DNA from: Sphingobacterium sp. HMA12
GTDB taxonomy: Bacteria > Bacteroidota > Bacteroidia > Sphingobacteriales > Sphingobacteriaceae
Assembly (NCBI RefSeq): GCF_002933815.1
Contig: NZ_BEYR01000003.1
Span: forward strand, 481,595-545,594
Length of the DNA: 64,000 bases
Direction of reading: 5' to 3'
Below, piece after piece: positions 35,103 through 44,520 of this stretch. The position numbers were made by a program, and so were the translations under genes. The notes beneath the pieces were generated by a model. The model saw only the letters and a program-made list of their open reading frames with translations, did not search any database and was not told the origin of the DNA. Position 1 is the stretch's first letter. The number at the start of each line of letters is the position of its first letter.

Positions 35103-35146
35103 TACGGTTTCCCGTAAAGTATGCTCTAGCAAACCGGCTAGTTTTG
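35103..35146 (+). promoter_or_regulatory. TACGG inverted repeat and -7 box of the Ter operon (site C)
   Basis: TACGGTTTCCCGTA (35103-35116) is followed after 22 bp by TAGTTTTG (35139-35146), giving a leader of about 125 nt before the first TerD gene. No -33 TTG is visible, as expected for an activator-dependent promoter. Confidence 0.82.
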
Positions 35147-35276
35147 TTCACAAGGAGATAATAACCTGACAACTCGAAGAGCAGAAATAGTTCGGTAGAA
35201 ATTCTTGTCAAAAGTTGAATAAAACTTGAAAGGTTTATTATTCTAGATATGTGAAGCTTTTTATTAACAGATAAAT

Positions 35277-35852
35277 ATGGCTATTAACCTACAAAAGGGA
35301 CAACGGATAGAAGTTGGACTTACAAAGATTACAATAGGACTGGGATGGGATCCTAATCAAGGAACAGGGAATGATTTTGACTTAGATGCATCCGCCTTTA
35401 TGATTGATCAATTCAAACAGATACCAGCTGAACCTTTCTTTATTTTTTATGGAAATACAGATTCTCCAGATGGCGCACTTCATCATACAGGCGATGATCC
35501 AACAGGTGGTAACAGTGCGGATGGCGATGATGAAAGTATTCAAGTTGATTTATCAAAGGTCGATGCCCGAATTATGGAGATATCCTTTGTGGTTACCATC
35601 CATGATGCGATTGCCCGCAGGCAAAATTATGGACAGGTAAGAAATTCCTACATACGAATCGTAGATGATAGCAATGGACAAGAAGTTGCGAAATACGAAT
35701 TAGGAGAAGATTTTTCTCTTGAAACTGCCGTTAAGTTCGGGCGTCTTTATCGTCGCAATGATAGCTGGAAATTTGAAGCTTCTGGTATGGGCTATAAAGA
35801 AGATCTAGCCTTCTTCCTGTCAAAATATTATAAAGGACAAATTATAAAATAA
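35277..35852 (+). CDS. TerD family stress protein 1
   Basis: This 191-residue TerD-domain protein has the signatures GLGWDPNQGTGNDFDLDASA and HHTGDDPTGG, whose acidic residues form the calcium-binding sites of this family. It has no signal peptide. It is the first gene of a compact operon (35277-46145) that encodes Ter-type proteins, kinases, phosphatases and membrane TerC. Ter systems are linked to resistance to tellurite, phage and colicins; the exact function is debated. The gap to the next gene is 8 bp. Confidence 0.92.
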   Translation: MAINLQKGQRIEVGLTKITIGLGWDPNQGTGNDFDLDASAFMIDQFKQIPAEPFFIFYGNTDSPDGALHHTGDDPTGGNSADGDDESIQVDLSKVDARIMEISFVVTIHDAIARRQNYGQVRNSYIRIVDDSNGQEVAKYELGEDFSLETAVKFGRLYRRNDSWKFEASGMGYKEDLAFFLSKYYKGQIIK

Positions 35853-35860
35853 TATAAATT

Positions 35861-36514
35861 ATGGCTATTAACCTAGAGAAAATCACCCTTGAAAAGAAAG
35901 GTGACTCGCATTTTATTGACTTATCAAAAAAAGGTAATCCAATTACACAGGAGATCAATATCAATTTGAATTGGTCAAAAGGAACAAAAAAGGGAATATT
36001 TGGAAGTTTATTCAGTAAGGATATCGACCTGGATCTGGGATGTTTCTATGAGTTGAATAACGGAGAGAAAACCGTTATCGATGGTCTTCAGTTTTCCGGT
36101 GGCAAGGGAGGGACCAAGGATCGTTTGACCCGGCAAGGACGTTATGTGGCTGAACCCTGGATATGGCATACTGGTGATGATAGAGGGGCTAGCTCGGGTT
36201 CTGGAGAAAATATCATTGTAAATCCGGCTGGACTAAAAGACCTGAAACGGATGGTTATCTACTGTTTCATTTACGAAGGGGCAGCACGTTGGCAAGAAAC
36301 AAATGGTGTTGTCACTGTAAAGGTCCCTGGTAATGCGGAAATAGAAGTACAGATGGGAGCACAATCCAGTCACAACAAATTCTGTGCGATTGCTGAAATA
36401 CTCTTTTCTCAAAATTCAATCACTGTCAGAAAGCTGGTGACTTTCCATACTTCGCATGGAGACTGTGACAAGGCTTACCGATGGGGAATGCAATGGACGG
36501 CCGGATCAAAATAG
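35861..36514 (+). CDS. TerA-like TerD-domain protein
   Basis: This 217-residue protein begins with the same MAINL as the TerD proteins but is distinct. It has ININLNWSKGTKKGIFGSLF, IDLDLGCFYEL, WHTGDDRGASSGSGENI and a C-terminal part (AEILFSQNSITVRKLVTFHT) typical of TerA-like proteins. It probably forms part of the calcium-binding Ter complex at the membrane with TerD and TerC. It lies 9 bp before the HAD gene. Confidence 0.8.
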   Translation: MAINLEKITLEKKGDSHFIDLSKKGNPITQEININLNWSKGTKKGIFGSLFSKDIDLDLGCFYELNNGEKTVIDGLQFSGGKGGTKDRLTRQGRYVAEPWIWHTGDDRGASSGSGENIIVNPAGLKDLKRMVIYCFIYEGAARWQETNGVVTVKVPGNAEIEVQMGAQSSHNKFCAIAEILFSQNSITVRKLVTFHTSHGDCDKAYRWGMQWTAGSK

Positions 36515-36523
36515 GAAATCATT

Positions 36524-37186
36524 ATGGTTATTGATACGTCATTATTTGAACACTATTCCTTTGATCTATGGCTTACACTCATCAAATCAAATCCTCATTT
36601 CAAACAAAAGAGAAATATGTTGCTACGGGATTTCTTTTGCGTCGATAAAAAGATCGAGGATATAGGTAAAGTCGTCCGGCATTACGATATTTTGAGTAAT
36701 CAGATCAGTGAGATAACAGGAAAACATATAGATCGCGAGTTTATCTACTGTTTGATTTTAAATGAATTAGGAATTGATCTCGATACAGATCTCAAAGAGC
36801 GTTTGACGGAATTCACGAAGGAAGTCGATATTCTTTTTTGGGAATATAAGCCTCTTCTCCTGAATGATAATCAGAAAAACGTATTCGAAACAATAGTTTC
36901 CAAGGGGAAGACTCTAAGTCTTTTAAGCAATACTGCATTTCTGGACGGTACCGTGTTACGTCAGGTACTCGAATATTATGAGCTATCGGATTTCTTCTCT
37001 TTTCAACTTTATTCAGATGAAATAGGGGTTTCCAAGCCAAATAATACAGCTTTTGAACTTGTTTTCCAAAAAATAAGACAACAGCGAACGATCAAGAAAA
37101 AAGATATTGTCCATATAGGTGATAATCAAAAAGCAGATTATAATGGCGCTATCAATTATGGTTTTAACGCAATATTAATCCAATAA
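36524..37186 (+). CDS. HAD superfamily hydrolase of the Ter cluster
   Basis: This 220-residue protein has HAD motifs in order: SFDLWLTLIKS (nucleophile Asp14), LSLLSNTAFL, GVSKPNNTAFELV and HIGDNQKADYNGA. Position +2 after the nucleophile is Trp rather than Asp, as in some non-phosphatase or dehalogenase-like members. HAD and phosphoribosyltransferase proteins are recurrent members of large Ter clusters, where they are thought to make or hydrolyse a nucleotide-like metabolite. This is known context rather than a proven role here. Confidence 0.82.
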   Translation: MVIDTSLFEHYSFDLWLTLIKSNPHFKQKRNMLLRDFFCVDKKIEDIGKVVRHYDILSNQISEITGKHIDREFIYCLILNELGIDLDTDLKERLTEFTKEVDILFWEYKPLLLNDNQKNVFETIVSKGKTLSLLSNTAFLDGTVLRQVLEYYELSDFFSFQLYSDEIGVSKPNNTAFELVFQKIRQQRTIKKKDIVHIGDNQKADYNGAINYGFNAILIQ

Positions 37187-37189
37187 ATT

Positions 37190-38065
37190 ATGATGTACAG
37201 ATATAGTTTACATCATGTTGAACATCAGCATGTATGTCCTTTTTCAGAAATGGAATACAGTCGCTTTAAGTTTGGAGAGACGATTTATGCTGAGAAATTT
37301 GCAAAAGAACTCTGTAAGGGTTTTTTGGAAAAGCATAAGAATTTGATTCTCGAACAAGAGGAGATTGTTTTATTGCCCAGTCCTTATCATTCCATTCCTA
37401 CAGCTTCTAATTTCTTATGCTTTTATTTCAAGAGAGAGCTAAATAGATTTTTGTTTCTGCATGGCAAGGCCGCATGCAAAGAAAGTAAGATCCATCGCAA
37501 ACAGACTTATGTGGAAGACTATGGAAATATGGACTCTGAACAACGCTTGAAACTTATTGCCAACGATACCTATCATTTGGATCGGGATTTTATAGCAGAT
37601 AGGTTCTGTATTTTTTTAGATGATATCAAAATCACTGGAAGCCACGAACTGACAGTTGAAAAAATACTAAAAGATCATAACGTGCAGGGGGCTTTTTTCT
37701 TTGTCTATTATGCTGAGCTCGTCAACCAGTCTATCCATCCCAATATCGAGAATACGTACAATTATTTTGATGTCAAATCACCGGGCGACCTTGTACGGAT
37801 CATTAACAGTAGTAGTTTTCACTTTAATACACGCTTGGTTAAATATTTACTCTTGTTAAATGAAGTAGATTTTTTCCAGGTCGTCAATCAAATCCCGGTA
37901 GAAAAAAGCTGTGAATTGTTCGATCTAGCAATTAGCAATAACTACCATACTATAGTGCATTACCAACAGAATATTATAAAACTAAAACAACATAAATCAT
38001 GGCAATCAATTTACAAAAAGGGCAAAGAGAGAACATCAATGCACCCAAATTTACAATCGGCCTAG
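37190..38065 (+). CDS. Phosphoribosyltransferase-like protein of the Ter cluster
   Basis: This 291-residue protein has a PRPP-binding-like loop FCIFLDDIKITGSHE near residues 138-152 and an upstream segment VLLPSPYHSIPTASN, as in Ter-associated phosphoribosyltransferases. It starts 3 bp after the HAD gene, consistent with joint action. Its 3' end overlaps the next TerD gene by 67 bp in another frame, unusually long for this compact operon. The original stop may have been lost, because the tail from about residue 265 is polar and poorly structured. Confidence 0.72.
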   Translation: MMYRYSLHHVEHQHVCPFSEMEYSRFKFGETIYAEKFAKELCKGFLEKHKNLILEQEEIVLLPSPYHSIPTASNFLCFYFKRELNRFLFLHGKAACKESKIHRKQTYVEDYGNMDSEQRLKLIANDTYHLDRDFIADRFCIFLDDIKITGSHELTVEKILKDHNVQGAFFFVYYAELVNQSIHPNIENTYNYFDVKSPGDLVRIINSSSFHFNTRLVKYLLLLNEVDFFQVVNQIPVEKSCELFDLAISNNYHTIVHYQQNIIKLKQHKSWQSIYKKGKERTSMHPNLQSA

Positions 38066-38553
38066 GGTGGGACACCAATAGTTCTTCCACAGGAAGCGCC
38101 TTTGACTTGGACGCTTCGGTATTTATTCTTGGAGAAGACAAAAAGATCCTTTCAGATCAACATTTTATTTTTTACAATAACCTAAAATCTCCAAATGAGG
38201 CAGTAGTTCATACTGGTGACAATCTTACAGGAGATGGGGATGGAGACGACGAGCAAATCATTGTAGATCTAGCGAAGATTGAAGATACAGCGACAGAAAT
38301 ATGCATCGTCATTACCATTCACGATGCAATATCACGAGGCCAGAACTTTGGACAAGTACGCAATTCCTTTATGCGTATTCTCGACACTGTTTCCAATGAG
38401 GAACTATTGAAATACGAATTGGAAGAGGATTTCTCCATAGAGACTGCTGTCGAGTTTGGCCGTATTTATAAACGGAATGGTGAGTGGAAATTTGAAGCTG
38501 TGGGTATGGGCATGAAAGGTGGGTTGGAAGATTATTTAACGAAATACAATTAA
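37999..38553 (+). CDS. TerD family stress protein 2
   Basis: This 184-residue TerD-domain protein has IGLGWDTNSSSTGSAFDLDA and HTGDNLTGDGDGDDEQI. It is closest to the first TerD (35277). The start ATG 37999 sits after the TerD-type AT-rich leader, inside the end of the preceding phosphoribosyltransferase frame. It lies 3 bp before the next gene. Confidence 0.92.
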   Translation: MAINLQKGQRENINAPKFTIGLGWDTNSSSTGSAFDLDASVFILGEDKKILSDQHFIFYNNLKSPNEAVVHTGDNLTGDGDGDDEQIIVDLAKIEDTATEICIVITIHDAISRGQNFGQVRNSFMRILDTVSNEELLKYELEEDFSIETAVEFGRIYKRNGEWKFEAVGMGMKGGLEDYLTKYN

Positions 38554-38556
38554 GAA

Positions 38557-39168
38557 ATGGGAATTAATCTTCAAAAAGGGCAACGTATCAACCTTCAAAA
38601 GGGTAATGGTACAGTATTGCAAAATGTTTGTGTAGGTGTGAACTGGGGAGCTATTGAAAGGAAAAATTGGCTCGGCGGAACAGAGAAAGAAGCGGTAGAT
38701 CTAGACGCCAGTTGTATTCTTTTCGATGAAGCTAAAAATAATGTTGATGTTGTGTACTTCGGGAGTTTACGATCTAGAGATGGAGCCATTAGTCACAGTG
38801 GCGACGATTTGACGGGAGACATGGATGGCGATGATGGCTTGGATAATGAAATCATTACGGTTGATTTTTCTAAGCTTAATAGTCAAGTAACTCATGTCGC
38901 GTTTGTGCTCAACAGCTATCGTGGGCATGATTTCGGGACTATTCCTTTTGCCTCTATCCGGATTTATGAGGGTACACCTTCCCGGGTCAATGAAGTATTT
39001 GCGACCTACAATATTGCTAAAGGTGAGGGCTTTTCTGGGCACGTCTCCATGGTATTGGGCGTATTTTATAAACGCAATGGTGAATGGAAATTTAATGCCA
39101 TTGGAGAGCCTACTAAAGACCGTAAGTTGGAAGAGACTATTAAAACCGTTCAGCAAAAATTTTTATAG
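38557..39168 (+). CDS. TerD family stress protein 3
   Basis: This 203-residue TerD-domain protein begins with a duplicated INLQKGQRINLQKGNG. It then has GVNWGAIERKNWLGGTEKEA, VDLDASCILFDEAKNN and HSGDDLTGDMDGDDGLDNEI. The acidic calcium-site residues are retained. It is followed by three von Willebrand A proteins within 2-16 bp each, as in TerD-TerY neighbourhoods. Confidence 0.9.
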   Translation: MGINLQKGQRINLQKGNGTVLQNVCVGVNWGAIERKNWLGGTEKEAVDLDASCILFDEAKNNVDVVYFGSLRSRDGAISHSGDDLTGDMDGDDGLDNEIITVDFSKLNSQVTHVAFVLNSYRGHDFGTIPFASIRIYEGTPSRVNEVFATYNIAKGEGFSGHVSMVLGVFYKRNGEWKFNAIGEPTKDRKLEETIKTVQQKFL

Positions 39169-39170
39169 CC

Positions 39171-39809
39171 ATGAGAAGACTTCCCGTATATCTATTATTG
39201 GATACTTCTGGTTCAATGACCGGAGAACCAATTGAAGCCGTTAAAAACGGTGTACAGATGATGATGCATTCCCTACGTCAAAATCCTCAAGCCATCGAGA
39301 CCGCTTTTGTCAGTATTATCACTTTTGACTCTGACGCTAAGCAGATTGTACCCTTGACCGATTTGGCATCCTTTCAGATGGTTGATATTAAAGCCTCAGG
39401 TGTGACTTCCTTGGGAGCAGCCTTGGCCTTACTTGCTGATAAACTGGAAACAGAAGTAACCACGACCACACTGGAACAGAAAGGTGACTGGAAGCCACTG
39501 ATTTTTGTTATGACCGACGGTATCCCAACGGATAATTGGCAGCAAGGGTATAGCAAACTAAAGGCTGTTAATAAAGGGTTGATTGTCGGTTGTGCAGCAG
39601 GACAGGGGGCTGATGATGCTATTTTAAGACAAATTACTAATTCTGTAGTACGTCTTGACAGTGCAGATTCAGAAAGCATCTCAAAATTCTTTCAATGGGT
39701 AACGGCTTCCATATCCACTACGTCGACCAAAGTTGAGGAATCAGGCAAAGAGGTAACTGGATTGGATCAGCTACCACCACCGCCATCGGAGTTAGTTATA
39801 GTAGCTTAG
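39171..39809 (+). CDS. TerY-like von Willebrand factor A protein 1
   Basis: This 212-residue vWA domain has the MIDAS metal site in LLLDTSGSMTGEPIEAV (DxSxS) and VMTDGIPTD near residue 118. TerY-type vWA proteins bind phosphorylated partners or scaffold kinase and phosphatase in Ter clusters. A low-complexity tail with a PPPPSE motif ends the protein. It overlaps no neighbour and is 3 bp from the next copy. Confidence 0.9.
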   Translation: MRRLPVYLLLDTSGSMTGEPIEAVKNGVQMMMHSLRQNPQAIETAFVSIITFDSDAKQIVPLTDLASFQMVDIKASGVTSLGAALALLADKLETEVTTTTLEQKGDWKPLIFVMTDGIPTDNWQQGYSKLKAVNKGLIVGCAAGQGADDAILRQITNSVVRLDSADSESISKFFQWVTASISTTSTKVEESGKEVTGLDQLPPPPSELVIVA

Positions 39810-39811
39810 TT

Positions 39812-40450
39812 ATGAACAGACGATTATTAGCCTACTTTCTGCTCGACACCTCAGGATCTATGCGTGGTGAGCCCATACAAGCATTGAATAATGGCTTTAA
39901 TGGACTCATTAGTATGCTCCGTACGGATCCACAGGCGATGGATTCCTTGCATATCAGTGTCATTACCTTTGATCGTGAAGTTCATAATCTAGTTCCTTTG
40001 ACCGACTTGGCAAGCTTTCAACCAGTAGAAATACATTGCCCCGAAAGCGGCCCAACTCATACAGGAGAGGCACTCGAAATGCTGCTTAAAATGATAGACA
40101 ATGAACTGGTCAAGGGATCGACCGAACGAAAGGGTGACTGGAAGCCTTTGCTCTTTGTTTTCACCGATGGAAAGCCATCCGATATTCAGAAATATCGGAT
40201 GTGCATTCCCAAAATCAAAGCAATGGATTTTGGAATTATTGTTGGTTGTGCAGCTGGTCCTAAAGCCGAAGTTTCTTTTTTAAAGGAGCTGACGGATGAA
40301 GTTGTCAAATTGGATACCACCGATAGTAATACATTGACAACCTTCTTTCGATGGGTGAGTTCATCAATTGAAATGGGCAGTAAATCTCAAGGTACTGGCG
40401 AAATTCTGACACTTCCACCTCCACCGAACGAATTGAATATTATCATTTAA
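39812..40450 (+). CDS. TerY-like von Willebrand factor A protein 2
   Basis: This 212-residue paralogue of the preceding protein has the MIDAS site LLDTSGSMRGEPIQAL and FTDGKPSDIQ. It ends with the same PPPPNE-type tail. Two tandem near-equal vWA proteins suggest a hetero-oligomeric adaptor. It lies 15 bp before the third copy. Confidence 0.9.
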   Translation: MNRRLLAYFLLDTSGSMRGEPIQALNNGFNGLISMLRTDPQAMDSLHISVITFDREVHNLVPLTDLASFQPVEIHCPESGPTHTGEALEMLLKMIDNELVKGSTERKGDWKPLLFVFTDGKPSDIQKYRMCIPKIKAMDFGIIVGCAAGPKAEVSFLKELTDEVVKLDTTDSNTLTTFFRWVSSSIEMGSKSQGTGEILTLPPPPNELNIII

Positions 40451-40465
40451 AACTTTGAATTAATC

Positions 40466-41509
40466 ATGAGAAGGTTACCTGTATATTTCTTGATAGATGT
40501 ATCTGAATCTATGGTCGGCGAACCTATAGAACAAGTACAAGATGGTATTGGTACCGTCATTCAGACACTCAAAACTGATCCTTTTGCACTCGAAACTCTA
40601 TGGATATCCATCATTGGCTTTGCCGGTAAAAGCAAGGTCATTACACCCTTACAGGATGTGATCACTTTTTATCCGCCAAAATTGCCCATTGGTAGTGGAA
40701 CCTCGCTGTCCAGTGGATTGACAGAACTGATGCGTTCAATTGATAACGAGTTAATGCCGACGACCTATGAACGAAAAGGTGATTGGAAACCCATTATATT
40801 TTTGTTTACGGACGGTGTACCGACAGATGATACAGAAGAAGCCATCAAAAAGTGGAATACAGTATACCAACGCAAAGCAAATCTAATCGCGATCTCAATA
40901 GGAGATAATACCAACTATGGATTACTGGAGCAACTGACCCCACATGTGTTGCGTTTTAATAATAGCGGTGCGCAGTCATACAAAGAGTTTTTTAAATGGG
41001 TGACAGCTTCCATCAAAGCGACAAGTGAGCAAGTGACCAATAGTAATACTGATACAATAAATTTATCGAAAAGCACTCCTGAGGTGATTGAGAAAGTTGA
41101 TACAGTTAGAATGCATCAGATCGTGGATGATAATTTTGTCGTGGTTAATGCAAAATGTTCAAATATCGATAAGTCATATCTGATCAAATTTAGGCGTGAT
41201 ATGGAAGATTCAGGTATCATGGACTTATCTACCCGAGTTTATCGTGTACAAGGAGCTTATAAAATAGATGAAAACGCCTATCGTGATTATTCTGGACCTG
41301 ACAATTCTAACTTGAAGGTATCAACCGACGAGCTGTATGGTAATCCCAATTGTCCTTGTTGCGGTAACCAATTTGGTCTCGCCAGCTGCTCCTGTGGTGG
41401 AATACATTGTATCAAAGGTGATGGCGAAAATACATGCCCTTGGTGTGGCAATATTGGTTTTTATGGTGCCTCAGGTGGCGGATTTGATATTAATAGAACT
41501 TTAGGTTAA
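40466..41509 (+). CDS. TerY-like vWA protein with C-terminal zinc-ribbon domain
   Basis: This 347-residue protein has a vWA domain with MIDAS FLIDVSESMVGEPIEQV and FTDGVPTDDTEE. A TerY-C type C-terminal module follows, with two cysteine pairs (NPNCPCCGNQFGL, CSCGGIHC, NTCPWCGNIGFYG) that probably bind zinc. The linker carries a beta-rich segment (FVVVNAKCSNIDKSYLIKF). It may recognise the PP2C and kinase products encoded next. It lies 3 bp before the phosphatase gene. Confidence 0.88.
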   Translation: MRRLPVYFLIDVSESMVGEPIEQVQDGIGTVIQTLKTDPFALETLWISIIGFAGKSKVITPLQDVITFYPPKLPIGSGTSLSSGLTELMRSIDNELMPTTYERKGDWKPIIFLFTDGVPTDDTEEAIKKWNTVYQRKANLIAISIGDNTNYGLLEQLTPHVLRFNNSGAQSYKEFFKWVTASIKATSEQVTNSNTDTINLSKSTPEVIEKVDTVRMHQIVDDNFVVVNAKCSNIDKSYLIKFRRDMEDSGIMDLSTRVYRVQGAYKIDENAYRDYSGPDNSNLKVSTDELYGNPNCPCCGNQFGLASCSCGGIHCIKGDGENTCPWCGNIGFYGASGGGFDINRTLG

Positions 41510-41511
41510 TC

Positions 41512-42996
41512 GTGGAAACAATTTTAAAACAACTGCTGGACGAATTTAACGTGGAGCAGAGCAAGGTCGTTGATAATACTCTGGCCAAACTGATGCACAA
41601 TGCGAAGATCAATGCATTGGCCAAGGATATTTATTCATCAAAACAGCAGATAATAGCGATATTTCAAATGTATAGAGAGAAGGAAGAATTTAAAGAAGCG
41701 CAATTGGTCATTACTAATGCTAATGCGAAAAAACACTATATGTATAGTTTTGATCTAGCTCAATTTCCCAATATTGGCATCCAAAAGATCAAAAATCTGG
41801 ATAAAGTTGGTTTAACCTTTGATCCGGAGACTTCGAGCATCTCTGGAGTGCCAAACATGGCACTTACGATAGATTTGCACTTGGTTTTTATTAATACCTT
41901 GGAAGAAAATCCAACGGAAGACATTAAGATCATTCCATTTATTGTCAATGCTGATCCTAAGGACCTATGGTTAAATAAACCGAGCAATCAAAATGATCTA
42001 TACGCCAAAGCAGACAGTGATAAATATGCTGGAGCGTTTCTCGACAAGCGGATAGTTGTTGCCTCACAAAGAGGACGCTCGCATGCACACGAAGGGTCTT
42101 TTCGGGATGATCATTTTTATGTGTCTGCACTGCCTGAAGCCTGGTCTGTCGTGGCCGTTGCGGACGGAGCCGGTTCGGCTAAATTTTCCCGGCAAGGATC
42201 CAAAATAGCAACAGAATATCTTGTTAAGACATTCGATAACGAGGTTCTTCTACACGAATTAAACGATTTATGCTTGGCTTACTATACTACTGCACCCGCT
42301 AAAGCAGTTCCGCCTGCACCAAAAGATGATCAACCTGTTTCTGAGGCCACAACAAATATTGCCGATGAGCCAATTGGAGAGATTGTTAAAGCTGAAATGG
42401 CTGCAGAAGAGTGTCTTCTCAAGGTCAAATCTTCGATCATCAATATCCTTTACAAATCCGTTCGCGATGTACATGCAAAGCTAGGAGAGTTTGCCAAACA
42501 GGAAGATATTCTATTGAAAGATCTCAATACTACATTGATTTTTGCACTTGTCAGAAAATTTGATTTTGGCTATGTGGTCCTGACATTTGGTGTTGGCGAT
42601 TGCCCGATCAATGTTGTTATAGGCGATCTACAGGAAGTGCATTTACTCAATATACTCGATATCGGTGAGTTTGGTGGGGGCACCCGCTTTATTACCATGC
42701 CAGAGATCTTCAGTCACACTGATATGCCATTACGATTTGCGATCAATAGATTTGATAATTTTTCAAAATTGATATTGATGACGGATGGGATATATGATGC
42801 CAAATTTATTACAGAAAATAAACTGGAAGATAAAGAAACTTGGAATACCTTTCTACAAGATCTAGGTGGGCAAAATGAAGACGGTGCAAAGGTAGATTTT
42901 GTGACAGACGAACATATTAAGGATCAGTTATTGACCTGGCTTGATTTCTGGAGCAAAGGCAACCATGACGACAGAACACTAGCCATAATCTATTAA
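41512..42996 (+). CDS. PP2C-type protein phosphatase with Ig-like domain
   Basis: This 494-residue protein starts at GTG 41512, 3 bp after the preceding stop. Residues 1-90 are helical. Residues about 75-140 look like a putative Ig domain (VGLTFDPETSSISGVPN). The rest is a PP2C domain with VVAVADGAGSAKFSRQG, FGVGDCP, LILMTDGIYD and NHDDRTLAII, which supply the metal-binding aspartates. It should dephosphorylate Ser/Thr residues, probably on partners of the kinase at 43000. The pairing with kinase and vWA proteins is a known Ter-cluster theme. Confidence 0.88.
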   Translation: METILKQLLDEFNVEQSKVVDNTLAKLMHNAKINALAKDIYSSKQQIIAIFQMYREKEEFKEAQLVITNANAKKHYMYSFDLAQFPNIGIQKIKNLDKVGLTFDPETSSISGVPNMALTIDLHLVFINTLEENPTEDIKIIPFIVNADPKDLWLNKPSNQNDLYAKADSDKYAGAFLDKRIVVASQRGRSHAHEGSFRDDHFYVSALPEAWSVVAVADGAGSAKFSRQGSKIATEYLVKTFDNEVLLHELNDLCLAYYTTAPAKAVPPAPKDDQPVSEATTNIADEPIGEIVKAEMAAEECLLKVKSSIINILYKSVRDVHAKLGEFAKQEDILLKDLNTTLIFALVRKFDFGYVVLTFGVGDCPINVVIGDLQEVHLLNILDIGEFGGGTRFITMPEIFSHTDMPLRFAINRFDNFSKLILMTDGIYDAKFITENKLEDKETWNTFLQDLGGQNEDGAKVDFVTDEHIKDQLLTWLDFWSKGNHDDRTLAIIY

Positions 42997-42999
42997 CCG

Positions 43000-44511
43000 A
43001 TGAAGACGATAACTATAAAATCCATTATTGATCCGTCTCGGACTTACAAGTACATAGATGACGGCAGCCCCAAACAAGGCGGTGTTAAGGATGTCTATTT
43101 CGCACCCAATAGAAAGTACGTGGTTGCTTTTTTTCGAACCGCCCTTGACTTCAATCAACGGGATCGGATAAAGCGTATTGTCACTTTATACTTAGACAAT
43201 ATTAAGAATGGTAGTGCAGGTGATTATTTCTTGCAGGAAATCTACCGCTGGCCTTATGACGCGGTAGAACAGGATGGCAAGACTGGCGTCATTGTACCTA
43301 TCTATGATTCCAAATTTTTCTTTGCAAAGGGTTATGGTGCCAATGCGATGATAAAAGGAGGCGAGAAAGTTGGAAAATGGTTTACTGCACCGTCCTTTCG
43401 TCATCAACAATATCCACTCGCCTTAGATAAATCCGAATTGGGCGATTGGCTGAGTTATTTCCAAATTGCTATTAATATTTGTCGGGGCATCAAGAAAATG
43501 CATCAAATGGGGCTTGCTCATTCAGATCTATCCTATAATAATGTGCTTATTGATCCTGTTAGTAAGTCTGCCAATATCATTGATTTGGATGGTTTGGTTG
43601 TCCCCGGGTTATATCCTCCTGAGGTGATTGGTACAGCCGATTTTATTGCCCCAGAGGTATTAAAGACCAAACACCTAAAACTTAACGATCCCAATCGTAT
43701 ACTGCCTAATCAAAAGACAGATCTCCATGCCTTGGCAGTGCTGATTTATATGTATTTGTTGCGACGGCACCCATTGCGGGGTGGTAAGATTTGGGATCTC
43801 GATGCCGAGAAAGATGAACTGATGGCGATGGGAGAGAAAGCCCTGTTTGTTGAGCATCCTACTGATCGGATGAATGCTGTTAAGACCGATCAGCTGAGAA
43901 AATGGGAAACTTTCTGGGGAAACCCTAATAAGCTTTCCTATACCAAAACGGGCCCTTATCTGACCGATCTTTTTAAGCGAGCTTTTATCGATGGACTGCA
44001 TAACCCTATGCTGCGGCCCATTGCCAACGAGTGGGAGACCGCATTATTGAAAACAGTCGATTTGATTCAGCCTTGCAGTAATCCACAATGTGATGAGAAA
44101 TGGTACGTATTTGACAATTCTACCAAACCTATCTGTCCTTTTTGTGGTACAGCGCACAAAGGAAGTCTTCCAGTCATCGATCTCTATTTCAAATTTAAAG
44201 ACACTGTGTGGAAACCCGAAGGGCATCGGTTAATGGTTTATCACAATCAATATCTTTTCAAATGGCATGTATCCCGTAAAGTGATAAGGAACGAAAGCCT
44301 TACCGCTGAGGATAAGAATCCAGTTGGGTATTTTACTTATTACCAGAATAAATGGATGCTTGTCAACCAAGACCTTCAGGGGATGAAGGATCTAACTGAG
44401 CAAAAAGATATCCCAGTCAATTCAATGGTTGAATTGACTGACGGCAAAAAGATTCTACTGTCCAATGAGGAGGGGGGAAGACTATTATATATCACGATTA
44501 CTAATCAATAA
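43000..44511 (+). CDS. Ser/Thr protein kinase-like protein with zinc ribbon
   Basis: This 503-residue kinase-like protein has a catalytic loop GLAHSDLSYNNVLID (HxD with downstream Asn), DLDGL in place of DFG, and GTADFIAPEVLK as an APE-like motif. A zinc-ribbon pair (CSNPQCDEKW, KPICPFCGTAHKG) follows the kinase domain, with a beta-rich tail. DLD still supplies the metal-binding Asp, so activity is possible. It starts 4 bp after the phosphatase and completes the kinase-phosphatase pair of the Ter cluster. Confidence 0.85.
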   Translation: MKTITIKSIIDPSRTYKYIDDGSPKQGGVKDVYFAPNRKYVVAFFRTALDFNQRDRIKRIVTLYLDNIKNGSAGDYFLQEIYRWPYDAVEQDGKTGVIVPIYDSKFFFAKGYGANAMIKGGEKVGKWFTAPSFRHQQYPLALDKSELGDWLSYFQIAINICRGIKKMHQMGLAHSDLSYNNVLIDPVSKSANIIDLDGLVVPGLYPPEVIGTADFIAPEVLKTKHLKLNDPNRILPNQKTDLHALAVLIYMYLLRRHPLRGGKIWDLDAEKDELMAMGEKALFVEHPTDRMNAVKTDQLRKWETFWGNPNKLSYTKTGPYLTDLFKRAFIDGLHNPMLRPIANEWETALLKTVDLIQPCSNPQCDEKWYVFDNSTKPICPFCGTAHKGSLPVIDLYFKFKDTVWKPEGHRLMVYHNQYLFKWHVSRKVIRNESLTAEDKNPVGYFTYYQNKWMLVNQDLQGMKDLTEQKDIPVNSMVELTDGKKILLSNEEGGRLLYITITNQ

Positions 44512-44520
44512 TTAAATAAA

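Noticed and set aside
44420..44450. Palindrome GTCAATTCAATGGTTGAATTGAC in the kinase gene
   Set aside because: It is a chance coding palindrome without a second copy or promoter context.
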